Below are positions 28,771 through 37,503 of a stretch of 64,000 bases of DNA, piece after piece. The notes under the pieces were generated by a model. The model was given only the letters and a program-made list of their open reading frames with translations, was not told the origin of the DNA and made no database searches. Positions within the stretch are counted from its first letter, which is position 1; each line of letters begins with the position of its first letter. A program made the position numbers and the translations under genes. The DNA is taken from positions 1,428,045 through 1,492,044 of the forward strand of contig NZ_CP090898.1 in NCBI RefSeq assembly GCF_023078835.1, read 5' to 3'. The stretch comes from Synechococcus sp. NB0720_010. GTDB lineage: Bacteria; Cyanobacteriota; Cyanobacteriia; PCC-6307; Cyanobiaceae.

Positions 28771-29724
28771 CCCGAAGATGGACAAGACTACTCTGAAAGC
28801 ATCACGATTTAGCATAGTTTTATTGGATCACATCATCAATTGGGTGGCTTATGCTTCGTAGCCAAGAATCAAGAATCGAGCCATTTGAGCGATTGTCATC
28901 TGTCCTTGTATCTGAACTGATAATGCTCACTTCCATTGACAAGACCTGCCAGAGCCCAAGAAATCAGCATTAAGCGAGTCATTTAAGGCAAGAAGTTCTG
29001 GCTTACGCTTAACAGTTGACTGAAAATGGATAGCATTGAGAATCTCCTCTTATATTCTGGTAGTTTGGAGTGGCTTAAGAATTAAAGTGCAGACGAAAAA
29101 GGGTCGGCGCGCGTTTCGTCGTCCTGAATGCAAAAAGGGTTGTGATCAAGGAAAGAACGTATATGCTCGGACCAAAGGTTTGTGAACCATGGATTTACAA
29201 CTTCAAGACCTAGAAAGATAGATCTGCACATGAGCTTTATTCTCCTAGAGTACCGCGAGGCAATTGGGTAGAGAATAGGGAATTAAGAGTTGATCACCTA
29301 AACGGATTGCTCGCAGCCGTCTGAATATTTGATTGCCGGAATGGAAAGAAATGTGCCGCCGAGACGCATATATCCCTCGAATATCTGACAGCGTAGGCAA
29401 TAGTTAGCGTCGAACCGGCAGTTGTTAACACCTCTGAGTAAGATGAGTGGTTTAAGACTACTAGATTGACAGACGCGAAGTTATCCTTCCTCAGCAGGCT
29501 CTCGACGATATAACTCTAATCAGAAACCAGAAACAAGACACCATACATGTTTAGCAATCAGGCGAACAATTCACGCATATACTCTCTTTGGGTATCCAGC
29601 GACAAGGATAAATGCAATCAGGTTTGAGGTCTGGGTATGGTTTATCAGACATTTGTAGGCCAAGTGAGTGCTCAGGATGGTCAAACCATAAGATGCCTAA
29701 TAAGGCAGGAGAACACAAGACTAT
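28771..29724. other. AT-rich gap without an intact gene
   Basis: About 950 bases with no recognisable gene, RNA or repeat. On the minus strand three open stretches follow one another: 29551-29724 (contains FDHPEHSLGLQMSDK), about 29290-29480, and 29082-29282 (contains GLEVVNPWFTNLWSEH). They lack convincing starts and are separated by stops and frame changes. They may be remains of one or two decayed genes downstream of the broken SGNH gene, or chance. I could not assign any to a family. Confidence 0.4.
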
Positions 29725-30946
29725 TTAGGGTCGGGGTACTGCTACAAGGGTCTTGAGCAGTCCATCAGCAAGCCTTTGGTGGCCTAAAGGTGAAAGGTGA
29801 TCATCAACAAGAAAGTACGACTCATGGTGCTTGCCCAATCATAAAGAGGCAGGGTAAACAACCTTAATATCCAAAGACTCTAATTTCCTATTGAGTTTCT
29901 TGTAGCGATTGCGATCAAGCTCAGCCGTTATCTGCTGATTGTCTTTCCCGAATCCATTAGAGACAAACACAATTACTCTCTTCCCTTTTAACAAATCTGA
30001 ATAGCGGTTAATAATAGGCCAAAAGTTTTTTGCATGCTTTGTTCTTTCTTGATTAATCAAACCCTTAGCCTCAAAAAATCCTGACAAGGGAGATGCAGAC
30101 AGAAGAGTTCGGGCAAGGTTTTTTACTTGGATATATGCATCCCAATAGAGTTCTTTGATTGACAGAAATAAGAGTTGCGGCCTGGCCAAAAAGAGTCGCA
30201 ATAACGAAGAACCTCTGGGCAAGTGAGATCCGTTGTCACTTCTTAGAGCGTTGGCATAACTAGCCAAGTGACTCTGATTCAGCGGCAGCACAAAGCCATT
30301 CGCTATGTATTCCCTATTTTCGCCTGAGTCATTGTCGCTATATTGAAGAATTATTGTGGTAACTCTGGCATAGATATCAGGATAAGACTCTGCGAATTTT
30401 CGAAGTCTTATGAGCTCACGCGCTGTACCATAACTTGATACTGCTAGGTTCAGAGTTTTTAGAGAGGTATTTGAGAGATGCGAGGAAAATACATCGGTAT
30501 CACTTACACCCCATCCCATGGCATGGGAATCACCAAGGATAATGACCAAATTAGGTTTATTGTCCTTGTTATGAAAGAATTGAGAGGCCGAGTTAGTGCC
30601 GCGAGCACCATAGATTCCAAAGCTGACTTTTACTGAGCTTTCAACATTAGACTGTTCGCAAATGGAATTTTCAAGAGGAGCATAGACAAGGCTTGGGTCA
30701 ACGCTAAAACAATCTGGATTGTATTGAATAATGCTCCTTAAGGGTATCTGAAAATACAAAACTGATAGCGGCCTGACCAACAGACGGTTCAGTGAGAGAG
30801 CTTGTAGTGCAGAATTTTTTTTTAGCGGGCTCAGTTTTAACAATATAAGAGTCAGCGACAAGGACAGACAGAAGAGGGATCGTAAATGGAATTGTGAGTA
30901 CGAAGAATACTCCCACATTCAAGGCGAGTATTGTCCTGAGACGCAC
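29725..30946 (-). pseudogene. SGNH hydrolase (SxtL-like position), frameshifted and interrupted by a stop
   Basis: Last gene of a leftward set after carbamoyltransferase, SxtJ-like and DUF5989. The natural start is ATG 30946: residues 1-35 form a signal-anchor (ALNVGVFFVLTIPFTIPLL). At a run of nine A on the coding strand (T at 30815-30823) the frame is lost; with eight A it would join the long downstream frame, which holds GDSHAMGWGV (Ser), SYGTARELIRLR (Gly) and YSDNDSG (Asn). That frame meets TGA at 29839-29841. Beyond it, in the same frame, the block-V sequence VDDHLSPLGHQRLADG with Asp and His continues to TAA at 29725. The span of 1222 bases is 407 codons plus one extra base. Alternatives are slippage on the A run plus readthrough, or a sequencing error. 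Confidence 0.78.
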
Positions 30947-30961
30947 GACCGTAGCTGCTCT

Positions 30962-31123
30962 CTAGAAGATGGAATAGATGAAAGGAGCCACAACCGAACC
31001 CTGGGTAAATACCAACAAAGCGCCCATCAGAACAATTGTGATAATAAGAGGGGCTAGCCAGTATTTTTTGCGGACTTTAAGAAAGTCCCAGACGTCCTTG
31101 AGGAGATCGAAAAAAGCTTCCAT
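30962..31123 (-). CDS. DUF5989-type small membrane protein (SxtK-like)
   Basis: A 53-residue protein starting MEAFFDLLKDVWDFLKVRKK. It has a basic patch (KVRKKYW) and one long membrane helix (residues 22-40, APLIITIVLMGALLVF), and ends FIYSIF. The pattern is that of DUF5989 proteins, usually encoded beside NodU/CmcH carbamoyltransferases and SxtJ; sxtK of saxitoxin clusters occupies this slot. It begins seven bases after the SxtJ-like stop and ends 15 bases before the SGNH start, so the four genes are one operon. Function is unknown; a role in a membrane complex is inference. Confidence 0.75.
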   Translation of the reverse strand: MEAFFDLLKDVWDFLKVRKKYWLAPLIITIVLMGALLVFTQGSVVAPFIYSIF

Positions 31124-31130
31124 CAGATTC

Positions 31131-31535
31131 TCAGAAAATTCGTGTTAGGTCCACAAGCTTGTGCTTTGGCTGCTCGCGATAGGACTGCAGTCCAGTTCGC
31201 TTCCGCTTTAGGGGATCGTAGCCGGTCAAGCGCATCAAATAAGCAATGGGCTGAAGCACGAAGACAAAGACCGCGCCAAGGATAAGGTGGCCATTGATCC
31301 AACCCAAGATGTGACCAAGCTTCATCCAGCCCTGGTATGGCCACTGCAGCCAACCAGGCTTGATCAAACCTAGGGCGAGGCTTGGGATGCCGATCAAAAA
31401 TGGCCAAATCGGTGCATGGTGGCCCTTTAAGCCTGGAATCAGCCAACCAAAAACAACTGGGAAAACGATCCCAAGCAGAATTCCGAATTCACGGAGCTGC
31501 TTTTTGGATACGGATGAGAAAGATGAGTGGGCCAT
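31131..31535 (-). CDS. SxtJ-family membrane protein
   Basis: A 134-residue protein with three or four hydrophobic segments (GILLGIVFPVVFGWLIPG, FLIGIPSLALGLI, LGAVFVFVLQPIAYLM) and the conserved end LTGYDPLKRKR, typical of SxtJ proteins found next to carbamoyltransferases. Biochemical function is not established. ATG 31535 starts two bases after the carbamoyltransferase stop (31538-31540), so the genes are closely coupled; an upstream TTG at 31541 would form a TTGA overlap. It probably partners the carbamoyltransferase at the membrane. Confidence 0.82.
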   Translation of the reverse strand: MAHSSFSSVSKKQLREFGILLGIVFPVVFGWLIPGLKGHHAPIWPFLIGIPSLALGLIKPGWLQWPYQGWMKLGHILGWINGHLILGAVFVFVLQPIAYLMRLTGYDPLKRKRTGLQSYREQPKHKLVDLTRIF

Positions 31536-31537
31536 GA

Positions 31538-33373
31538 TCAATCGAGTTCAAACTCCTGTTTCCAGCTTTCGTCCGCCTCTTCTTGGGATTGCTCCTCCTT
31601 CAACAACAACTGGTTCTGCAGCACCAAGACATCCATCTCAGTCCGCATAAAGCAGCGGTAGGCGTCCTGCGGTGTACACACGATTGGCTCTCCGCGAACG
31701 TTGAACGACGTATTCACAATCGTTGGACAATCCGTTCTGTGCTGAAACGCCTTGATCAGATTGAAATAGCGAGGATTGGTTCGCTCTGAAACGGTTTGAA
31801 CACGGGCTGAGTAATCGACGTGCGTGATCGCGGGAAGTGATGAGCGTGAAACATTGAGCTTTTCGATCCCGAACAACTGCTCCTGCTCAGCCGTCATGGA
31901 CTGGCAAAGCTCTTTCTTGACCGGTGCGACCAGAAGCATATAAGGACTTTGAGCATTCAGCTCAAACTGATTGGAAACCTCGTGCTCGAGAACGGAGGGG
32001 GCAAAGGGGCGGAAGCTTTCGCGGTACTTGATCTTCAAGTTCATCACGCTCTGCATCTGCTGGTTACGCGGATCACCAATGATCGAACGTGCGCCTAAAG
32101 CGCGGGGACCGAATTCCATTCGACCGTTGAACCAACCCACCACCTTGCCTTGATCCAACAGCTCCGCCAGCCGATCAAAAAGGTGCGGATCCTCCAGGGC
32201 TTGGAACGGAGCATTGATGCTGGTCAGGTACTCACAAATTTCAGAATTAGAGAACTCGGGTCCGAGATACGTTCCTTTCATCGCATCACCACTCACCAGC
32301 TGACGCGCATTCTTGAAGTGCTGATGCCAAGCGACCAAAGCAGCGCCGAGGGCTGATCCGGCATCTCCACTGGCCGGCTGAATCCAGATCTGATCGAAGA
32401 TCCCCTCACGCAGGAGTCTCCCATTCGCGACACAATTGAGAGCCACACCCCCAGACAAGCAGAGCGCTGTCGCACCAGTTTCATCGCGCAGGGTCCGGGC
32501 CAACTTCAGAACCACCTCTTCGGTGACGACCTGAATGGAGGCCGCTAGATCCATGTGGAATTGACTGAGCTCTGTCTCGCCTTTGCGGGGTGGACGACCA
32601 AACAACTGATGGAATTTCCGGCCCGTCATCCGGAAACCACGATGGAATTTGAAGTAACTGAGGTCGAGGCGGAACGTGCCGTCTGGCTTGATATCGATGA
32701 GGTGCTGCTTAATTTGATCCACATATCTGGGCTCCCCGTAGGGAGCCAGGCCCATCAACTTGTACTCACCTGAGTTGACCTTAAAGCCGCAGTAGTAGGT
32801 AAAGGCTGAATAGAGCAGTCCCAGGGAATGAGGGAAATTGATCTCCCAAAGGGAACTGAGGTCAGGGCCATCGCCCAGCCAGGCGGAGGTGGTCGCCCAT
32901 TCACCAACACCGTCCATGCACAGAACCGCTGCTTTCTCAAAGGGGCTTGGATAAAAAGCAGCACCCGCATGGGAGAGATGGTGCTCACTGAAGAGCAACT
33001 CCGGGTGCTTAGCGTCAGGCTCACCCAGAGCTGCGATCTGTCTTTTTAGCTCGGTCTTGAGGAACAGTTTTTCTTTTAACCAGACCTGCATTGCCGCCAC
33101 AAAGGAGCGTCCCCCACGCGGGGCCGCTCCCAGATAGGTCTCCAACAGACGCTCGAATGTCAGCAGCGGTTTCTCGTAGTAGACCACCGCATCGATATCT
33201 GCCAATGTCAAGCCTTGAGAATTAAGGCAGTAGCGAGCGGCCGAAGCAGGAAAACGAGAGTCGTGCTTCTTTCGAGAAAACCGTTCTTCCTGGGCAGCTG
33301 CGACCACCTCACCGCCAACCAGTAGCGCCGCAGCGCTGTCGTGGTAGTACGCAGAAATCCCCAGAATGCGCAT
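31538..33373 (-). CDS. Carbamoyltransferase (NodU/CmcH family, SxtI-like)
   Basis: A 611-residue O-carbamoyltransferase that would move a carbamoyl group from carbamoyl phosphate, through an adenylated intermediate, onto a hydroxyl of a sugar or other acceptor. The N-terminal Kae1-like domain has GISAYYHDSAAALL, SEHHLSHAGAAFYP (metal-binding His residues), MDGVGEW and LSGGVALNCVANG. The C-terminal YrdC-like domain has MEFGPRALGARSI and TIVNTSFNVRGEP. ATG 33373 gives the family start MRILGISAYYHD; the frame upstream is not conserved. It heads a leftward four-gene set and is divergent from glcF. Confidence 0.92.
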   Translation of the reverse strand: MRILGISAYYHDSAAALLVGGEVVAAAQEERFSRKKHDSRFPASAARYCLNSQGLTLADIDAVVYYEKPLLTFERLLETYLGAAPRGGRSFVAAMQVWLKEKLFLKTELKRQIAALGEPDAKHPELLFSEHHLSHAGAAFYPSPFEKAAVLCMDGVGEWATTSAWLGDGPDLSSLWEINFPHSLGLLYSAFTYYCGFKVNSGEYKLMGLAPYGEPRYVDQIKQHLIDIKPDGTFRLDLSYFKFHRGFRMTGRKFHQLFGRPPRKGETELSQFHMDLAASIQVVTEEVVLKLARTLRDETGATALCLSGGVALNCVANGRLLREGIFDQIWIQPASGDAGSALGAALVAWHQHFKNARQLVSGDAMKGTYLGPEFSNSEICEYLTSINAPFQALEDPHLFDRLAELLDQGKVVGWFNGRMEFGPRALGARSIIGDPRNQQMQSVMNLKIKYRESFRPFAPSVLEHEVSNQFELNAQSPYMLLVAPVKKELCQSMTAEQEQLFGIEKLNVSRSSLPAITHVDYSARVQTVSERTNPRYFNLIKAFQHRTDCPTIVNTSFNVRGEPIVCTPQDAYRCFMRTEMDVLVLQNQLLLKEEQSQEEADESWKQEFELD

Positions 33374-33429
33374 GGCTTGGCAAAAATCCACCCACCAAAT
33401 CCTGTCATGAAGCAGCCAACACAGGAGGC

Positions 33430-34788
33430 ATGGGCGGCAAAGTACTAACCATGCTCGAGTCCTTGACCAGCGCCACTGACCCTTGCGTGCACTGCGGCTT
33501 CTGCCTGCCCACCTGTGCCAGCTACCGGGTGCTCGGCAACGAGATGGACTCGCCACGGGGACGGATCCACACACTTAAGGCGATCGACCGCGGAGAGCTG
33601 GAGCTTGACGCCACGGTGGCCTCGCACTTCGACACCTGCCTGGGCTGCTTCGCCTGCGTCAGCGCCTGCCCCTCAGGCGTGCGGTACGACCAACTCATTG
33701 AGGCCACCAGACCAAAGCTCAACGCCCCAGAGCTGCGCACTCCCGGAGAGACCGCTTTCCGAAAGCTCCTGTTTGCGCTCCTGCCCTATCCGCGGCGTCT
33801 GCGTGCCGCACTGTCACCTTTACGGCGGTATGCCGGCTCACGGCTGCAAGAACTGATCCGCCAATCAGGCCTGAGCCGCCGCTTTGGAACCCAGATCCAG
33901 GCGATGGAAGAACTGCTCCCTGCGCTGAGCGAAAGCAGTTTCCGGGATGACTGGCCCGTGATCAACCCCGCGATGGGTGAAAAACGAGGAAGGGTGGGTC
34001 TTGTGCTGGGCTGCGTGCAGCGCGTCTTTGACCCCGAGGTAAATGCTGCGACCGTGCGGGTGCTGACGGCAAACGGCTTTGAAGTCGTCATTCCAACCCA
34101 ACAAGGCTGCTGCGGGGCTGCGACCCATCACCAAGGGGAGACGGCACTCACCGAGGCTTTCGCCTCGGAGCTCATCAACAGCTTTGAGCAGGTCATTGGA
34201 CCTGGCCAACAAGCCGGCAGCGAACCGCTCGACGCTGTACTGGTGGCAGCCTCAGGTTGTGGTCACACCATGAAGCAGTACGGATCAATCCTGAGCAAGC
34301 AAACGCGTGGAAAAGAATTTGCGAATGGTGTTTTTGATGTTCATGAATTCCTTGACCAAAAAGGACTCAGAGATGCATTCAAACAACAATTGAAGCCTCT
34401 ACGCGCCGACACAACAACAACGATCACCTACCACGACGCATGCCACATGCTGCACGGGCAGCAGATCAAGTCAGCGCCTCGCAGCCTCCTTCAATCCATT
34501 CCCAATGTGAAATTAAAGGAAGCAACGGAGGCAGGGATTTGCTGTGGAAGCGCTGGAATTTACAACCTTGTTCGACCTGATGAGGCGAATGAACTTGGAG
34601 CCATCAAAGCGCAAGACCTAGCGACCACCAATCCCGACTGGATTGCCAGTGCCAATATTGGCTGCACGCTACAAATCCGCAAACATCTCAAAGATCAGCA
34701 ACGGTCAATTCCCGTTGCTCACCCAATGCAGCTCCTAGATCAAAGCTTCAGAAAGCAACCCATGGGCCACGAGAAGGAGATTGAGTAG
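33430..34788 (+). CDS. glcF: Glycolate dehydrogenase iron-sulfur subunit GlcF
   Basis: A 452-residue protein with two ferredoxin-type 4Fe-4S motifs near the start (CVHCGFCLPTC and CLGCFACVSACPSG) and two CCG-type cysteine domains (QQGCCGAATHH near residue 222 and AGICCGSAGIYN near 375). With GlcD and GlcE it oxidises glycolate from photorespiration to glyoxylate. AGGAGG at 33423-33428 lies only one base before ATG 33430, too close, while ATG 33451 is rather far; both starts are possible. Unlike the enteric glcDEF operon, glcE is about 3 kb away, beyond a permease and a kinase. Confidence 0.9.
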   Translation: MGGKVLTMLESLTSATDPCVHCGFCLPTCASYRVLGNEMDSPRGRIHTLKAIDRGELELDATVASHFDTCLGCFACVSACPSGVRYDQLIEATRPKLNAPELRTPGETAFRKLLFALLPYPRRLRAALSPLRRYAGSRLQELIRQSGLSRRFGTQIQAMEELLPALSESSFRDDWPVINPAMGEKRGRVGLVLGCVQRVFDPEVNAATVRVLTANGFEVVIPTQQGCCGAATHHQGETALTEAFASELINSFEQVIGPGQQAGSEPLDAVLVAASGCGHTMKQYGSILSKQTRGKEFANGVFDVHEFLDQKGLRDAFKQQLKPLRADTTTTITYHDACHMLHGQQIKSAPRSLLQSIPNVKLKEATEAGICCGSAGIYNLVRPDEANELGAIKAQDLATTNPDWIASANIGCTLQIRKHLKDQQRSIPVAHPMQLLDQSFRKQPMGHEKEIE

Positions 34789-34827
34789 CTACAAGTAGAG
34801 ATGAACACTTGAAGTCTGGCTGAAGGT

Positions 34828-36174
34828 TTGGGGGTAGGCGGTCAAGGCAACGATCAATCCCCCGGTTCAGCACCCAATGGCCGCCTTCTCAAGGTGCTCG
34901 GCGTTGGCTTTGGGCTCGCCGGATCGATTGGCGGAACCATCGGCGCCGGCATCCTGCGTATCCCAGGACTCGTGGCCGAGCAACTGCCCTCGCAGCCCTG
35001 GATTCTCTGGATCTGGGTCCTGGGAGCCTCCTACGCCCTGCTCGGTGCCATCTGTGTGGCGGAACTGGCAGCAGCCATGCCCAAGGCGGGGGGCTGGTAT
35101 GTCTACGCCGAAGCCGCCTTTGGGCGTCGTGCGGGATTTCTAGTGGGCTGGAGCGACTGGATCGCCCACTGCATTGGTTTGGCCTGGGTCGTCACCACCC
35201 TGGGTGATTACCTCTCGCCTCTGGTGCCGATGAGCAGCGCCTGGATCGCCGTCGGGATCCTGGCGCTGTTCACGCTGATCCAGTGGCCTGGGGTGCGCTC
35301 TGGTGGCACCAGCCAAGAGTTTCTGAGCCTGATTAAGGCCCTGATCTTTGCGGCCTTAGTGGTGGCCTGTTTCGCGCTGCCCCTTCCCAATCGGGTGGAA
35401 GCACCAGCCAGCTTCATCCCGCCAGATCTGAACCTGTTCGTGCCAGTGGTGCTGGCCCTGCAGGCCGTGATCACCACCTACGACGGTTGGGCTTGCCCGA
35501 TTTATTTCGCTGAAGAATTCGCCAGACCCAGCCGGGACATCCCGCGCTCGCTGATTGGAGGTGTCCTTGCGGTGGCTGGCCTCTATCTCTTGATCAACGC
35601 AGCACTGCTGCATGTGCTGCCCATTCCGGTCCTGGCGGAATCAAGCCTGCCCGCCGCCACAGCTGCAGAGCGGTTGGTTGGACCCCAGGGCGGAGCGGTA
35701 ATCACCGCCGTTGCCTTGGTGTCTCTACTGGGTGTGACTAACACCGTGGCGATGGCCGCTCCACGCATCCTGTTTGGCCTCGGACGCGATGGATTGATGC
35801 CCGGCTTCACCGCTGAAGTGAATGCCGGTGGAACCCCGGTGAACGCCCTGCTGATCACGTCCCTCTGCAGCACGTTGCTGGTGGTCAGTGGTTCGTTTGA
35901 GAGCCTGCTGGGGATGGGAGCGTTCCTCTATGTGGGACTACCGCTTTGCGGATTCATCACCTTGATAGTCCTGCGGCAACGCCAACCGGAGCTGGATCGG
36001 CCGTTCCGCTGCTGGGCCTATCCCCTGACGCCGATCCTGGTGGGAACGGTGTCGCTGGCCTTTTTGCTGGCAGCCCTCTGGAGCGATTCCGTCAACAGCC
36101 TCTGGGCCCTGGCCCTAGTCACCGCCGGAGGCCTGGCCTCAGAAGCCAGCCAACGGCTCAGGGCTGCTGCATGA
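34828..36174 (+). CDS. APC-family amino-acid permease
   Basis: A 448-residue membrane protein with about twelve hydrophobic segments. The first has GLAGSIGGTIGAGILRIPGL, whose G-[ST]-x-x-G-x-G-I-[LF] loop binds substrate in amino acid-polyamine-organocation permeases. ELAAAMPKAGGWYVYAEAAF marks helix 3 and YDGWACPIYFAEE helix 6. It would import an amino acid or polyamine; substrate unknown. The likely start is TTG 34828, since an upstream in-frame ATG at 34801 ends at once in TGA. Its last 17 bases overlap the convergent kinase gene. Confidence 0.82.
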   Translation: MGVGGQGNDQSPGSAPNGRLLKVLGVGFGLAGSIGGTIGAGILRIPGLVAEQLPSQPWILWIWVLGASYALLGAICVAELAAAMPKAGGWYVYAEAAFGRRAGFLVGWSDWIAHCIGLAWVVTTLGDYLSPLVPMSSAWIAVGILALFTLIQWPGVRSGGTSQEFLSLIKALIFAALVVACFALPLPNRVEAPASFIPPDLNLFVPVVLALQAVITTYDGWACPIYFAEEFARPSRDIPRSLIGGVLAVAGLYLLINAALLHVLPIPVLAESSLPAATAAERLVGPQGGAVITAVALVSLLGVTNTVAMAAPRILFGLGRDGLMPGFTAEVNAGGTPVNALLITSLCSTLLVVSGSFESLLGMGAFLYVGLPLCGFITLIVLRQRQPELDRPFRCWAYPLTPILVGTVSLAFLLAALWSDSVNSLWALALVTAGGLASEASQRLRAAA

Positions 36175-37489
36175 GTGTCCAGGCCTGACGCAAGCTCGAC
36201 GCATCGCCAAGATTGCCGGGGAAGGTGATGACCGGCAGACCGTCTGGGGTCAGCACGAGCGACAACCCAGCAAACAGTTGTCCCTGGAGCTCAACCCACG
36301 GGGCCTTCAGACCGGACTCCAGCAGGGTGTGCGTTGTGATCCCCCCTTTGCTGATCACGTAACCGAGTTGGGGGGCCAGACCTGCGGCTAAGCGCGCCAT
36401 CAGCTGTGCCAACTCCATCCCAAGCTCCCGGCGTTCCGCAGTACTGGCGCAATGGACTTCGCCGCGGCTCGTGAAGAAGACGGGGGTCTGGCCCTGACTG
36501 ATCACCGTTTCAATCTGCTGCCGCCAGGACTGCTCGAGGCTGGCGAGTAGGCGCTGCCGTTCAGGTCCGAACACCACACGAGCCACTTTGCGGACATCGA
36601 GCTCGATGCCGCTGCAATCGGGCTCAGCCAACAGAGTCGTCAGTTGGGCATCAGCCAAGGGCACGTGGGAGCCCACCAGCACCAAGCCAGGCAGAGCAGG
36701 ACCGCGCCTCAGCCCGGCCAAGCCAGAGGCGTCAAGCGGCTGGGGTGGCAGCGGCACAAGCCCATTGATCAAGCTGGCGGCGGACTGCAGGGCAAAACGC
36801 TGCCCCTGACGTTCGCGGGCCCAGATCGCCTGACCCAAGACCGTCAACTGCTCCTGCCGTTCCGCATCGACACAGGCGATCGAGGCCGGAGGCAAAACGG
36901 CCAAGCGATCCTTCAAGGCATCAGGACCAGCCTCCAAGTCGGACCATCTGATTTGCTGAACTGAGTCCGCCGGGATCTGTCCGACCGTTTTTTCCTCCAC
37001 CCAAGCCGGCAAAAAGCTGCTGGTGAATCCGAACAAGCAATCCTGCGCAAAGGCTGTGGCGTGGACCGGTTCTCCATGCAGCAAATGCATGCCGTCCTTG
37101 GTGGTCCGCCCCCCGGGCAAAAACGCCGGCACCAGCAAGGTGGAAGCAAAGGGGCCCAGCTCCTGCTCGATTACCTCCAGCTCCAGGGGAAAGTGACCGC
37201 GCAGTGTGGAGTCTCCGCGACTGACGATCAACCAGCGATCCATGAAGCCAGCGGCCTGCGCTTCGGCCAGGGCAGGCTTCATGGCTTGGCAAATGCTGCG
37301 GACGCGCTCCTTGGCAGCCGGGGGATCCAGCGCGCGCGTGTTCGCCAGCAGAAACAGCAGCGGTGAGGGGTGGGCCAGAGCTTGGCGCAGGCTGCCCGGG
37401 TCCCAGCGCAGCAGCAAAGGACAACTGTGCACCGTCTGCGATCCGGTCGGATCGTCATCAAGTACCAGAACCTTGATCCGCTCAGCCAT
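36158..37489 (-). CDS. Four-carbon acid sugar kinase family protein (DUF1537)
   Basis: A 443-residue protein with LDDDPTGSQTVH at the N-terminus and SRGDSTLRGHFPLELE near residue 90. These are the substrate-binding signatures of the OtnK/DtnK kinases that phosphorylate D-threonate, D-erythronate or L-threonate. The C-terminal half has SKGGITTHTLLESG, the nucleotide-binding Lys-Gly-Gly-x-Thr region. The physiological substrate in cyanobacteria is not known to me. It sits between the two glycolate dehydrogenase genes, and its ATG is only 14 bases from the divergent glcE start. Other enzymes of a threonate pathway are not in the window. Confidence 0.8.
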   Translation of the reverse strand: MAERIKVLVLDDDPTGSQTVHSCPLLLRWDPGSLRQALAHPSPLLFLLANTRALDPPAAKERVRSICQAMKPALAEAQAAGFMDRWLIVSRGDSTLRGHFPLELEVIEQELGPFASTLLVPAFLPGGRTTKDGMHLLHGEPVHATAFAQDCLFGFTSSFLPAWVEEKTVGQIPADSVQQIRWSDLEAGPDALKDRLAVLPPASIACVDAERQEQLTVLGQAIWARERQGQRFALQSAASLINGLVPLPPQPLDASGLAGLRRGPALPGLVLVGSHVPLADAQLTTLLAEPDCSGIELDVRKVARVVFGPERQRLLASLEQSWRQQIETVISQGQTPVFFTSRGEVHCASTAERRELGMELAQLMARLAAGLAPQLGYVISKGGITTHTLLESGLKAPWVELQGQLFAGLSLVLTPDGLPVITFPGNLGDASSLRQAWTLMQQP

Positions 37490-37503
37490 GGCACCATCGT
37501 GCC

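Noticed and set aside
29551-29652. A 33-codon cysteine-rich minus-strand frame starting MSDKPYPDLK
   Set aside because: No Shine-Dalgarno, no family match that I can name, and it lies in a likely decayed region; treated as part of the gap.
33374-33574. Longer N-terminus for the carbamoyltransferase
   Set aside because: The added residues overlap glcF and do not match the family start MRILGISAYYHD.
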